DNA of 64,000 nt from JAHJDO01 sp964437505 (GTDB lineage Bacteria; JAHJDO01): contig CAYTGU010000001.1 in assembly GCA_964437505.1 (NCBI GenBank), forward strand, positions 62,001 to 126,000, written 5' to 3'. Below the pieces are notes generated by a model. That model was not told the DNA's origin and made no database searches. It saw only the letters and a list, made by a program, of their open reading frames with translations. The translations under genes and the position numbers were made by a program. Below are positions 1 through 8,116 of the stretch, in pieces; the stretch's first letter is position 1; each line of letters opens with the position of its first letter.

Positions 1-236
1 TTTTTGCCTTTGAATCCTGCGATATACTTTGTGATAACCAGGGTAACAGTTCCTATTCCTATTGAAGTTATTACTCCAAATGAGAACAGTGCATTCATAG
101 CGCCAAAATCTGCGATAGAGAGATTTCTTCCCATAAAGAATTGAAAAAGATATTGAAAGAAGTTGCCTGTCATTGCAGCAATAAAAAGCAATGCGCTGTT
201 TTTATACAGAGAGTCCTTTTTAATAAATGCTAACAT
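1..236 (-). CDS. Polysaccharide flippase-like membrane protein, N-terminal part
   Basis: The reverse strand encodes about 78 residues starting MLAFIKKDSLYKN and running off the window edge. The visible part has a short basic N-terminus, then two hydrophobic stretches (about residues 15-33 and 45-70) separated by MGRNLSIADFGAMNALFS. That loop resembles the 'LG..dyG.l.al.s' loop at the start of Wzx/MATE-type oligosaccharide flippases. It begins 7 bp after the stop of the epimerase gene, so it is probably the third gene of a surface-polysaccharide operon. Only the first quarter or less is present, so the family call is tentative. Confidence 0.6.
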   Translation of the reverse strand, partial: MLAFIKKDSLYKNSALLFIAAMTGNFFQYLFQFFMGRNLSIADFGAMNALFSFGVITSIGIGTVTLVITKYIAGFKGK

Positions 237-243
237 AAATAAC

Positions 244-1272
244 CTAAAATAATGATCTATTCTTATTGACCCAATCAGACAATTTTCTTACACCAGTTTC
301 TACGTCTGTTTCAGGCTTCCACGAAAGTTCATCCCTTGCTTTCTCAATGTTAGATACAAACACAGGCTGATCGCCGGGCCGCCAATCACTGAAACTGTAT
401 TCTATTTTCTTATTCAAGAATCTCTTAAGAAAGGAAATAAGTTCAAGTAAAGACATCTTATTATTAGGCCCACCTCCTATGTTATAGATTTTCCCTGAAG
501 CAGTCTTTATATTCTCTATGGCTTTTTCGTACGCATCAACTAAATCATCAATAAACAATACATCTCTGACCTGTTTCCCGTCTCCGTAGATTGTAATTGA
601 TTTATTCAGAGAGGCGGCTATAGTAAACCACGCAACCCAGCCCTGATCTTCTACTCCGAATTGTCTGTATCCATAAATACAGCTCTGCCGCATAACAACA
701 GTTCTTAGTCCGTATATTCTGGAATAATCTCTAACATATTGATCAGCTGCGCCCTTTGAGCAGCCATAAGGTGAATGGAAATCTAAGATTCTATCTTCAG
801 AGATTCCCTCTGGTAAAGATTCGTATTCATATCTTCCGTTTTTTTCAACCACTTTTATGTTAGTCATTCCTCCATAAACCTTGTTTGTGGAAGCGTAAAT
901 AAATATTGGCTCAAGCTTGTTCTCTCTTACTGCTTCCAGAAGATTAATTGTGCCAAGCGCATTTATCTGGAAATCTTCCACTGGATTTAAAACAGAAGTT
1001 GTAACTGCCACCTGCGCAGCAAGATGAAGTACAACGTCAATACTATTTCTATCTACAAAAATCTTCCTGACCTTTGCATAATCCCTGATATCGCAATCTA
1101 TGAACTCAAATTCCCCCTGCTGCCTAAGCCATTCAAGATTATTTTCAGAACCCTTTCTTGAGAGATTGTCCAGAACTGTTACTTCATACCCTTTGCCCAT
1201 AAACCGTTTTGCAGCATTACAACCGATAAAGCCAGCGCCGCCTGTTATAAGGATTTTCAATCTTTGTACCAT
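244..1272 (-). CDS. NAD-dependent epimerase, CDP-paratose 2-epimerase-like
   Basis: 342-residue extended short-chain dehydrogenase. The N-terminal Rossmann motif GGAGFIG binds NAD, and the catalytic YxxxK is YGCSK at about residue 170. The downstream segment SCIYGYRQFGVEDQGWVAWF is typical of CDP-paratose/CDP-tyvelose 2-epimerases (RfbE/Tyv), which invert C2 of a CDP-dideoxyhexose. It overlaps the upstream dehydratase gene by 16 bp, and that protein looks like a CDP-glucose 4,6-dehydratase, consistent with a CDP-sugar branch. The exact substrate cannot be read from sequence; a generic UDP-sugar epimerase is the alternative. Confidence 0.75.
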   Translation of the reverse strand: MVQRLKILITGGAGFIGCNAAKRFMGKGYEVTVLDNLSRKGSENNLEWLRQQGEFEFIDCDIRDYAKVRKIFVDRNSIDVVLHLAAQVAVTTSVLNPVEDFQINALGTINLLEAVRENKLEPIFIYASTNKVYGGMTNIKVVEKNGRYEYESLPEGISEDRILDFHSPYGCSKGAADQYVRDYSRIYGLRTVVMRQSCIYGYRQFGVEDQGWVAWFTIAASLNKSITIYGDGKQVRDVLFIDDLVDAYEKAIENIKTASGKIYNIGGGPNNKMSLLELISFLKRFLNKKIEYSFSDWRPGDQPVFVSNIEKARDELSWKPETDVETGVRKLSDWVNKNRSLF

Positions 1273-2249
1273 TTAATAGTTTCCATAATCCCCTTTTCCA
1301 GACTGCAAACTGGTTTCCATCCCAGAAGCCTTTCTGCCTTGACACTTGACAGATATTGGTTCCTTATCTCTCCTTTACCTCTACCTTTACCTCTACCTTC
1401 TATAACAGGCTTCAAAAACTTGTTTCCTGAAACTGCAATAATTTCCTTTACTAAATCCAATACCTTTATTGGACTATTTGATCCAAAGTTAAATGCTTCA
1501 CCTTTTATTCCCTTTTTACCAGCCTTTTCTGCAGCAATAAGATACGCATTAACTGCATCGTCAATATAGATATAATCTCTTAGCGGAGTTCCATCGCTCC
1601 TGATGATTGGATCCTTATTCTGAAGAATAGATCTAATTGTATCCGGGATAATTCTGGAGAAATTCAGATCTCCGCCTCCATAAATATTAGCGCATCTTGT
1701 TACAACAATCGGCATGTCATATGTGCGGGCATAAGTTCTTGCAAGTATATCGGTACATGCCTTTGATGCGTCATATGGATGAAGTGCGCTTAGTGAATAG
1801 TCCTCGTTATATGGCAAATTTTTATGCTCTCCATAAGCTTTATCACTGGAGGCTATAACTATTCGCTCCAGCCCTATGTTCCTCGCTGCCTCAAGAATAT
1901 TCCATGTGCCTCTTATATTGGACTCAAATGTAGAAATAGGAGATTTATTTGCAATTCCTACTATTGTCTGCGCTCCGATGTGAAAGCATGAGTCTATATT
2001 GTGCTCATTAAAGATACGAGTTATAAGCTGGCCATCTATAAGATCGCCTTTTACAACAGCTTCAAGGCTATTATAAACATTCTTCATGTTTGTCAGGACT
2101 GAGCCTGGGATCCAGTCTCTAATCAAAACCACTACTCTTGCGCCGGAGGTAACCAATGCCTTTGTGAGCCACGAGCCTAAAAATCCATTTGCACCTGTAA
2201 TAAATACTCTTTTATTCTCCCAGAATTTTTTATCTATTTCTTTATTCAT
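1257..2249 (-). CDS. CDP-glucose 4,6-dehydratase-like SDR enzyme
   Basis: 330-residue extended SDR protein. The start FWENKRVFITGANGFLGSWL matches the N-terminus of RfbG-type CDP-glucose 4,6-dehydratases, with GxxGxxG for NAD. YxxxK appears as YDASK near residue 160, and ASSDKAYG supplies the usual Ser/Lys region. The predicted reaction is conversion of CDP-glucose to the 4-keto-6-deoxy sugar, feeding the adjacent epimerase for O-antigen or glycan decoration. Near the C-terminus, residues GRGKGRGKGE replace the usual loop and are encoded by a short tandem repeat, discussed as a finding. It is the first gene of its operon. GDP-mannose dehydratase is a less likely alternative. Confidence 0.75.
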   Translation of the reverse strand: MNKEIDKKFWENKRVFITGANGFLGSWLTKALVTSGARVVVLIRDWIPGSVLTNMKNVYNSLEAVVKGDLIDGQLITRIFNEHNIDSCFHIGAQTIVGIANKSPISTFESNIRGTWNILEAARNIGLERIVIASSDKAYGEHKNLPYNEDYSLSALHPYDASKACTDILARTYARTYDMPIVVTRCANIYGGGDLNFSRIIPDTIRSILQNKDPIIRSDGTPLRDYIYIDDAVNAYLIAAEKAGKKGIKGEAFNFGSNSPIKVLDLVKEIIAVSGNKFLKPVIEGRGKGRGKGEIRNQYLSSVKAERLLGWKPVCSLEKGIMETIKWYKD

Positions 2250-2285
2250 GCTTTGTCCCCTAATCTGTTTTTAATAGTGCTGTGA

Positions 2286-2314
2286 ATTATATTATATTGA
2301 GCATGAAATAGCAA
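2286..2314 (-). promoter_or_regulatory. Sigma70-type promoter for the sugar-nucleotide operon
   Basis: On the reverse strand TTGCTA (2314-2309) and TATAAT (2291-2286) are separated by 17 bp, 37 bp upstream of the dehydratase start. A second TATAAT lies nearby, so the exact -10 is uncertain. Confidence 0.5.
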
Positions 2315-2380
2315 TTTTAAAAGCAAGACACCTGATATTCATCTGGATATAGCACTTCTAAGCGCTAATTAATAATTTTG

Positions 2381-2409
2381 TTGACAAATAAGAAACTATG
2401 TTGCATTAT
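2381..2409 (+). promoter_or_regulatory. Promoter of the XRE-cupin regulator, possibly leaderless
   Basis: TTGACA (2381-2386), a 17 bp spacer and CATTAT (2404-2409). Transcription would start near 2416, only a few bases before the ATG at 2419, and there is no Shine-Dalgarno sequence. That suggests a leaderless mRNA; the upstream ATG at 2398 would lie inside the promoter. Confidence 0.45.
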
Positions 2410-2418
2410 AGTAAAATC

Positions 2419-2997
2419 ATGAAAGAAATTAATTTAATAACAATAGGTCTGCAGATCCGTCATATTAGGAAAGATAAAAATTTGAGTCTGCAGGAAATAG
2501 CAAATAGAACAGGCCTTTCGAAAAGCCTTATGTCTAAAGTAGAAAATTTTAGGACAATTCCATCACTACCGGTCTTGTTAAAAATATCAGATGCCCTAAA
2601 TGTTGATATGGCTGAACTTGTTAAGGGAATAAGTAAAAAAGACAAGCAAGCCTATGTTATTGTAAGAAAAAACGAGAGAAAAATAATTGAAAGAGAAAAT
2701 TCCAGAGGCTTTACATATGAATCATTAATAATTACGGAAAATAAAAAAACTTCATTGTTTGAATCCTTTATTTTAACCTTAAAAAGGGACGCAAAGAGAA
2801 AACTTGTTTCGACTGATGGAAACGAGTTTCTTTTTATACTGGACGGGGAAATAGAATTTGAATATGGAAAAAAGAAAATATGTCTAATGAATGGGGATTC
2901 AATATTCTTTGATGGCAGAATTCCCCACGTGCCTAGAAATATGTGGCAAGGTGAAGCAAAAATCATGGTGATTTATTTATTAATCAGAAAATGTTAA
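2419..2997 (+). CDS. XRE-family transcriptional regulator with C-terminal cupin
   Basis: About 192 residues from the ATG at 2419; an in-frame ATG at 2398 lies within the promoter. Residues about 5-65 form an XRE/Cro helix-turn-helix (LGLQIRHIRKDKNLSLQEIANRTGLSKS style, with SKSLMSKVEN as recognition helix). The last 80 residues form a cupin sensor fold (FLFILDGEIEFEYG, GDSIFFDGRIPH). This architecture is common in regulators that sense small metabolites and control a neighbouring transport or catabolic gene. Its last third is duplicated at 4773-4910, on the far side of a GC-rich island. The ligand is unknown; the downstream EamA transporter is a plausible original target. Confidence 0.85.
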   Translation: MKEINLITIGLQIRHIRKDKNLSLQEIANRTGLSKSLMSKVENFRTIPSLPVLLKISDALNVDMAELVKGISKKDKQAYVIVRKNERKIIERENSRGFTYESLIITENKKTSLFESFILTLKRDAKRKLVSTDGNEFLFILDGEIEFEYGKKKICLMNGDSIFFDGRIPHVPRNMWQGEAKIMVIYLLIRKC

Positions 2998-3015
2998 AAG
3001 AAAGGAGTAAAAACT

Positions 3016-4059
3016 ATGGATTCTACTCGAACTCAAAACAAAAATGTGCTCAACATTAAGACAGCCGGCAAGAGACCTGAAATCCTTTTCACCTTCGCGC
3101 ATGTAACGGATTCGCATTTGTATGACATCTCGGATTCGCCGGTCTATGAGCGGCCATCTATTTATGGTCCCACACTCGATGTTATTTCGCCACTTGTGGA
3201 GTCTTTGAACGCCGAACGTGAGCATCCCCTGCCGGATTTCGTCGTGTTCGGCGGCGATAATATTGACGGCGGCATTCCCGGTCCGTTCGATCATGGAAAG
3301 ACCTGCGATCGCCAGATGCGACGATTGAAACGCATGTTGGATGGTCTGAAAACGCCGGCTTATGTCGTTGGGCACACCCATGAAGTGTGGTCGGAAGATC
3401 CGGAGGGCATTAGGGTTATCCTGGGCCAGATTCCGGATTTACCACCGAACTACGTGCCCCCGGGGCCCGGCGCGGGCGCTGCCCTGCGCGCCTGTTTCGG
3501 CAAGGAGTCCTTCCGCCGTGTGATCACCTTACCCGGCAATTTTACGGCCATCTTCATGAGCGAATGTCAGATGGAGAACGGCGAATTCGTGACCATTGAA
3601 AAGCGCCTGGACTGGTTGGCAGCGGAATTGGAAAAAGCGCGCGACAAATGGGTCTTGTTTTTCAGTCATGTGCCGATTATATGGTCGCGGCAACCAAATC
3701 ATCGTTTTCCGCCTCAGTTCCGCTCCTATAATTTCAGCGGTTCGCATGAACCCTTGCGAGCGCTGTTTGCGCGGCATGGCCGGGTCTTGGCGCAATACGC
3801 GGGACACTTGCACGTTCATGGGCATGATCTATCGGGCGGGACCCATATCGTGACCACCTCCGGGTTGGGCAATTATCCAGGCGAATATCGGCTGGTGACG
3901 GTCAAGCGCGACCGCATCGAGCATCGGTGCGTACGCATTCCGGCGCTGGCCAAACAACCCATGTGCTGGACCGATTGTGTGGATGAGGCCCATCCGTCGG
4001 TTGACCTGTTTCATCATGGTTTGCCGGAGGAACGGGATTTTGAAATTCGTTACAACTGA
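3016..4059 (+). CDS. Calcineurin-like metallophosphoesterase
   Basis: 347 residues with a good RBS (AAAGGAG). Metallophosphoesterase motifs are visible in order: D-x-H in VTDSHL (about residue 32), GGDN (about 78), FFSHVP (about 216) and GHLHVHGH (about 261). The canonical GNHD/E block appears as GHTHE, so the usual Asn ligand seems replaced, while the other motifs are kept. There is no signal peptide, so it should be cytoplasmic; the substrate is unknown. GC content and codon use are clearly higher than in flanking genes (many GCC/CGC/GGC codons), marking it as acquired DNA. It follows the cupin regulator by 18 bp. Confidence 0.85.
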   Translation: MDSTRTQNKNVLNIKTAGKRPEILFTFAHVTDSHLYDISDSPVYERPSIYGPTLDVISPLVESLNAEREHPLPDFVVFGGDNIDGGIPGPFDHGKTCDRQMRRLKRMLDGLKTPAYVVGHTHEVWSEDPEGIRVILGQIPDLPPNYVPPGPGAGAALRACFGKESFRRVITLPGNFTAIFMSECQMENGEFVTIEKRLDWLAAELEKARDKWVLFFSHVPIIWSRQPNHRFPPQFRSYNFSGSHEPLRALFARHGRVLAQYAGHLHVHGHDLSGGTHIVTTSGLGNYPGEYRLVTVKRDRIEHRCVRIPALAKQPMCWTDCVDEAHPSVDLFHHGLPEERDFEIRYN

Positions 4060-4133
4060 AAATGAACTCAATGACAACAATAGCTATCTATCAGCCAAAA
4101 GACACAAAATTCATAAATAGAACAAAAATGTAG

Positions 4134-4158
4134 AAAAAGTTGAAAAGATCAACTTTTT
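4134..4158 (+). terminator. AT-rich hairpin between island genes
   Basis: A perfect 9 bp inverted repeat (AAAAAGTTG / CAACTTTTT) with a 7-base loop ends in a T-run. It lies between the metallophosphoesterase and the phosphatase gene and could terminate transcription in either direction. Confidence 0.5.
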
Positions 4159-4189
4159 GTAACTGAACTATAGGGGGAGACATAGTGCA

Positions 4190-4651
4190 ATGAACAACAA
4201 TCAAGCTCATCGAGTGCTTTTTGTCTGCACAGGGAATGCTGGACGAAGTCAAATAGCGGAGCGGTTATTTCGTCAACTGGCCGGTGATCGTGCGGTGGTG
4301 TTGAGCGCCGGCGTGGCGCCTTGGGACCACCTGCATCCCATGGCCGTGCGTCTGATGCAGGAACGCGGTCTTGCTATGCACGGGCAAAGACCGAAGTCCG
4401 TTGCCAGCCTGGCGCATCAGACATGGGATGTGGTGGTGACAATCGGAGATCAGGCGCGCGAACAGACCCCTGAATTTGTCGGCAATCCATGCCGGATTCA
4501 TTGGTCCGTGACCGACCCTGCCGCCACCGATTCCGCCGGACCGGCGACCCAGGAGGCAGCCTTCCGCGCAACTGTTGCGGAGATCGAACAGCGCCTGCCG
4601 AAGATACTTGAGCTTGTCACAATGCGACCCACCGCCAGGCCCCGGAAGTAG
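4190..4651 (+). CDS. Low-molecular-weight phosphatase / ArsC-like protein lacking redox cysteines
   Basis: 153 residues of the LMW protein-tyrosine-phosphatase fold. The P-loop CTGNAGRS (C13 to R19, CX5R) and the general-acid Asp in VTDPAATDS are present. Overall similarity (HWSVTDPAA, SVASLAHQTWDVVVTIGD) is to thioredoxin-coupled arsenate reductases. However, the cysteine normally after TGNS is Gly, and the two shuttle cysteines of that family (VTVCDNARE...CP) are Gly and Thr here. Thioredoxin-linked arsenate reduction is therefore unlikely, and phosphatase activity is the better inference. It is GC-rich like the metallophosphoesterase before it and preceded by AGGGGGAG. Confidence 0.75.
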   Translation: MNNNQAHRVLFVCTGNAGRSQIAERLFRQLAGDRAVVLSAGVAPWDHLHPMAVRLMQERGLAMHGQRPKSVASLAHQTWDVVVTIGDQAREQTPEFVGNPCRIHWSVTDPAATDSAGPATQEAAFRATVAEIEQRLPKILELVTMRPTARPRK

Positions 4652-4776
4652 CAAGAAAGGAAGCAATTAAACACAAAATCTCCTTTGCGGCATATCGGGA
4701 CAAAGTCCTGGCAGGTTGGATCGGTAAATCCATGAGCAGAGACGGCAGGATCCTTATGCAGCTTGAGGAAAAATAG
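4651..4776 (+). pseudogene. Remnant of an ADP-ribosylglycohydrolase-like gene
   Basis: In the frame starting at 4651 the DNA reads KISFAAYRDKVLAGWIGKSM, the signature N-terminal segment (YRDKVxGxWxGKxxGG) of ADP-ribosylglycohydrolase-fold proteins. It then leaves the family and hits a stop at 4774-4776. No start codon or RBS precedes it, and the rest of the protein (about 300 residues) is absent. It directly abuts the truncated cupin copy, so one breakpoint of the rearrangement lies near 4730-4770. The family call rests on about 20 residues. Confidence 0.5.
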
Positions 4777-4910
4777 AATTTGAATATGGAAAAAAGAAAA
4801 TGCTTTTAAGAAAAGGGGATTCAATATTCTTTGATGGCAGAATTCCCCATGTGCCTAGAAATATAGGTCAAAGTGAAGCAAAAATTCTGGTAATTTATCT
4901 ATTAAATTAA
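4773..4910 (+). pseudogene. Truncated second copy of the cupin regulator (3' end only)
   Basis: Reading from 4773 gives 45 codons beginning IEFEYGKKKMLLRKGDSIFF and a stop at 4908-4910. It aligns without gaps to the C-terminus of the regulator encoded at 2419-2997; 36 of the 45 positions are identical. The DNA helix-turn-helix half and any start are missing. The copy keeps an open frame and its own stop, so it is the tail of a once-intact paralogue rather than a random match. It sits 16 bp upstream of the EamA transporter, probably the gene it once regulated. Confidence 0.85.
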
Positions 4911-4926
4911 ATGCGTAATAACTGAT

Positions 4927-5784
4927 ATGATTATTGTATTTGCGCTTGGCAGTCTGTTGTTTGCTGCGTTGAATGATTTAGTGTTTAAATTTTATGCGCG
5001 AAAACAGCGTTCCAGAGGCATTTATGTGGCTGTTATCGGAATTGTTTGGGCGTCTGTATTTATGATAACTGCAAAAAAAATCGGCTGTAGCGAGAATTTC
5101 AGTATTACTTTAATGTGGGGATTAATATCAGGATTATTTTCTGTCATTGCCAACATCATGCTTATCGAAAGCATGACAAACAGCGAGGTAGGTATATGCG
5201 CCACCATCTATCGACTTAATCTTGTGCCTGCAGCGCTTTTTGCCTTTATCTTTTTTAAAGAGGATATTTCTCTGTGGAAGATTATTGGTATTCTGTGCGC
5301 ATTGGTATCAGTTCTTGCTTTTACGCCAGCATCAAAACATAAATGTAATATTATTAAGAATAAATACTCAGGATTTTTTCTTGTAATAGTTGCAAGCCTT
5401 TTACGTGCAGGTATGGGGCTCTCTTACAAATATGGATTATCGCAAGGCGCTGATAAGTATTATCTTCTGGCAATCAATGGCGGTATCTGGATAATCGGGG
5501 GATTGACATACCTGATAATAAAAGAAAGAAAATCCCTGTATATACTAAAAAAATCCTTTTCCTATGGGATTATCTCAGGAATACTGGTATGCGGTATTGT
5601 CTTTTTTATGGCGACAGCGCTGCAATATGGGGATGCAAGTATTGTCCTGCCAATAACACAACTCAGTTTTATTGCAACAAGCATTATTGGAGTCTTTGTT
5701 TTAAAGGAATCATTTAATATGAAAAAGATCATAGGGCTTTGTAGTGGTATTTTATGCGTACTTTTCATGACAATAAGAAATTGA
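4927..5784 (+). CDS. EamA/DMT-family transporter
   Basis: 285 residues made almost entirely of hydrophobic segments, about ten predicted membrane helices in two homologous halves, as in the drug/metabolite transporter superfamily. The conserved end of the first half (YRLNLVPAALFAFIFFKEDISLWKIIG) is repeated in the second (ITQLSFIATSIIGVFVLKESFNMKKIIG); this PxxA/xxxxxEx pattern is characteristic of EamA. The substrate is not predictable. It follows the truncated cupin regulator by 16 bp and is followed by the PHP gene 11 bp after its stop, likely one transcript. Confidence 0.85.
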   Translation: MIIVFALGSLLFAALNDLVFKFYARKQRSRGIYVAVIGIVWASVFMITAKKIGCSENFSITLMWGLISGLFSVIANIMLIESMTNSEVGICATIYRLNLVPAALFAFIFFKEDISLWKIIGILCALVSVLAFTPASKHKCNIIKNKYSGFFLVIVASLLRAGMGLSYKYGLSQGADKYYLLAINGGIWIIGGLTYLIIKERKSLYILKKSFSYGIISGILVCGIVFFMATALQYGDASIVLPITQLSFIATSIIGVFVLKESFNMKKIIGLCSGILCVLFMTIRN

Positions 5785-5795
5785 GGAGAAATGAA

Positions 5796-6860
5796 ATGAC
5801 TAAATTTTCAAAAAGGGCTAGATATAACAAGAAAGTAAAAATTGAAGAGTTAATTAAGGAAAGAACTGCCTTAGGAGTGAAATTATATAAAGGAACCATG
5901 GCAGAAAGAATTAGAAAGTCCAGAAAACTTTTTAATAAGAACATAATAATTGGCGATGTTCATATGCATACAACTTTCAGTGATGGCGCTAACACAGTTC
6001 AAGAGATGAAAGAGATGGCAGATATTTGCGGTCTTGATTTTATCTTTATTACAGATCATCAAAGTCTGAGACAAAAACGGTATTTTGATGAAAAAAAGGG
6101 ATTATGGTTTGGTCAGGAGCCAGGTAGTAAAGTTCATCATATTGGATTACTTAATCCATGTAAACTCTTTAAGCCAAGAAAAGACAACGTAGAAAGAGAT
6201 TATAAGCGAGCAGGGCATATTGCTCCTTTTGTTTTTATCCCTCATCCTGCAGGCTGGGGACCGAGTAATTGGTACTCTGATGAAGCAATAAAAGACCTTT
6301 GGTCTCTTGAAGATAAAATTAGTTTAGAGATTTTAAATGGATACAGAAAACTAACTCGCGCATATGATGAATTCAGCGAAAAATCTGTAAAAATATTTGA
6401 AATGCTCTTAAAAGACGGCAGGCATGTAAGCGTAGTTGGGGGTAGTGATGCTCACGTGAATTGTACTGTTGGGACTACATGGACAGGAGTATGCAGCAAA
6501 GATTTCAGCCTTGATTCTGTAATTAAGGCTTTATCAGAAGGGCATAGCTTTGCATCGGAAGCTCCGCTCCTCTGGTTAGGTTGCGGAAAGCATATTATGG
6601 GAGATGAAATCTGTAAGAAAAGAGGAACAAAAGTTAACATCAATTTTGCTTGTTGTGATTCTTTGGGTTTACACTCTGTTCGCTTGATAAAGGACGGAAA
6701 AATAATAAAAAACATAAAAGCAAAAGATGTTTCTATGACACAGGATAGTTATCAATATACAGTAGAACAAAAAAATTCTTATTTCAGACTTGAGTGTACA
6801 GCCAGTGACCAAAGACGCGCCTTTTCCAGCCCCATATATATAAAGTCGCCTATCTCATAA
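5796..6860 (+). CDS. PHP-domain metal-dependent phosphoesterase
   Basis: 354 residues from the ATG at 5796, preceded by GAGGAG; an in-frame ATG at 5754 overlaps the transporter and lacks an RBS. PHP motifs are present: GDVHMHTTFSDG (about residue 53), FITDHQS (about 86), FIPHPAGW (about 148) and VVGGSDAHVN (about 215). These His/Asp residues bind a metal cluster in PHP phosphoesterases such as histidinol phosphatase and trpH. The C-terminal 100 residues look like a beta-rich domain often fused to PHP. The gene converges on aroK and overlaps its 3' end by 11 bp. Confidence 0.85.
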   Translation: MTKFSKRARYNKKVKIEELIKERTALGVKLYKGTMAERIRKSRKLFNKNIIIGDVHMHTTFSDGANTVQEMKEMADICGLDFIFITDHQSLRQKRYFDEKKGLWFGQEPGSKVHHIGLLNPCKLFKPRKDNVERDYKRAGHIAPFVFIPHPAGWGPSNWYSDEAIKDLWSLEDKISLEILNGYRKLTRAYDEFSEKSVKIFEMLLKDGRHVSVVGGSDAHVNCTVGTTWTGVCSKDFSLDSVIKALSEGHSFASEAPLLWLGCGKHIMGDEICKKRGTKVNINFACCDSLGLHSVRLIKDGKIIKNIKAKDVSMTQDSYQYTVEQKNSYFRLECTASDQRRAFSSPIYIKSPIS

Positions 6861-7352
6861 GTGATACTATTTCTTTCGCAACATCTGAGGGGAATAGTTT
6901 AGAAGTATCTATTATATAATCTGCTGCCTTTTTATATTTCTCTCTTCTTTGGGCAAGAACCTCTTCTATTTCGCCAACAAAGCTCTTTCCATCTGTTAAA
7001 GACGGTCTATGTGTTCCGTGTTTTATCCTCTTCGCAATTGCAGGAACATCTGCCTCGAGTAAGAACACTTTGCTGTTTTTTCTGAGATTTTTGACATTCT
7101 TATCACGCAGGATTACCCCTCCGCCTGTGTCAATAATGTGATTATCAAGATTAGAAACTTGTTCTGCAACTTCAGATTCCATATCCCTGAAACTGTCCCA
7201 TCCGAACTTCTCAACGATCTCGGGAATTGACATGCCTGCTTTTTTTGTGATCTCATCGTCCATATTAAATACAGGTATGTTTAATTTTTTGCTCAGTATT
7301 CTAGCAACGCTGGACTTGCCAGTGCCTCTATAACCAATCAGAACAATATTCA

Positions 7353-7353
<1 letters not shown>
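6850..7353 (-). CDS. aroK: Shikimate kinase
   Basis: 167 residues, normal length for the family. The P-loop is GYRGTGKSS at residues 7-15; shikimate-binding residues are seen in FNMDDEI (Asp), FRDMESE (Arg) and DTGGGVIL (GGG). HGTHRPSL provides the lid region. It phosphorylates shikimate at O3 in the chorismate pathway, in the cytoplasm. Its start codon overlaps the nagB stop by 1 bp, and aroE lies just upstream, so aroE-nagB-aroK form an operon; nagB in the middle is an unusual partner. Confidence 0.95.
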
Positions 7354-8093
<740 letters not shown>

Positions 8094-8116
8094 CTTGGAA
8101 GTTCCTTTCTTTATGA

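Noticed and set aside
1264..1569. Forward-strand frame opposite the dehydratase gene
   Set aside because: Its composition follows from the codon pattern of the reverse gene, and it has no RBS or recognisable domain; the same holds for the other antisense frames inside conserved genes.
3000..4910. Insertion sequence carrying the GC-rich genes
   Set aside because: No transposase, terminal inverted repeats or target-site duplication are visible; the flanks are homologous gene ends instead.
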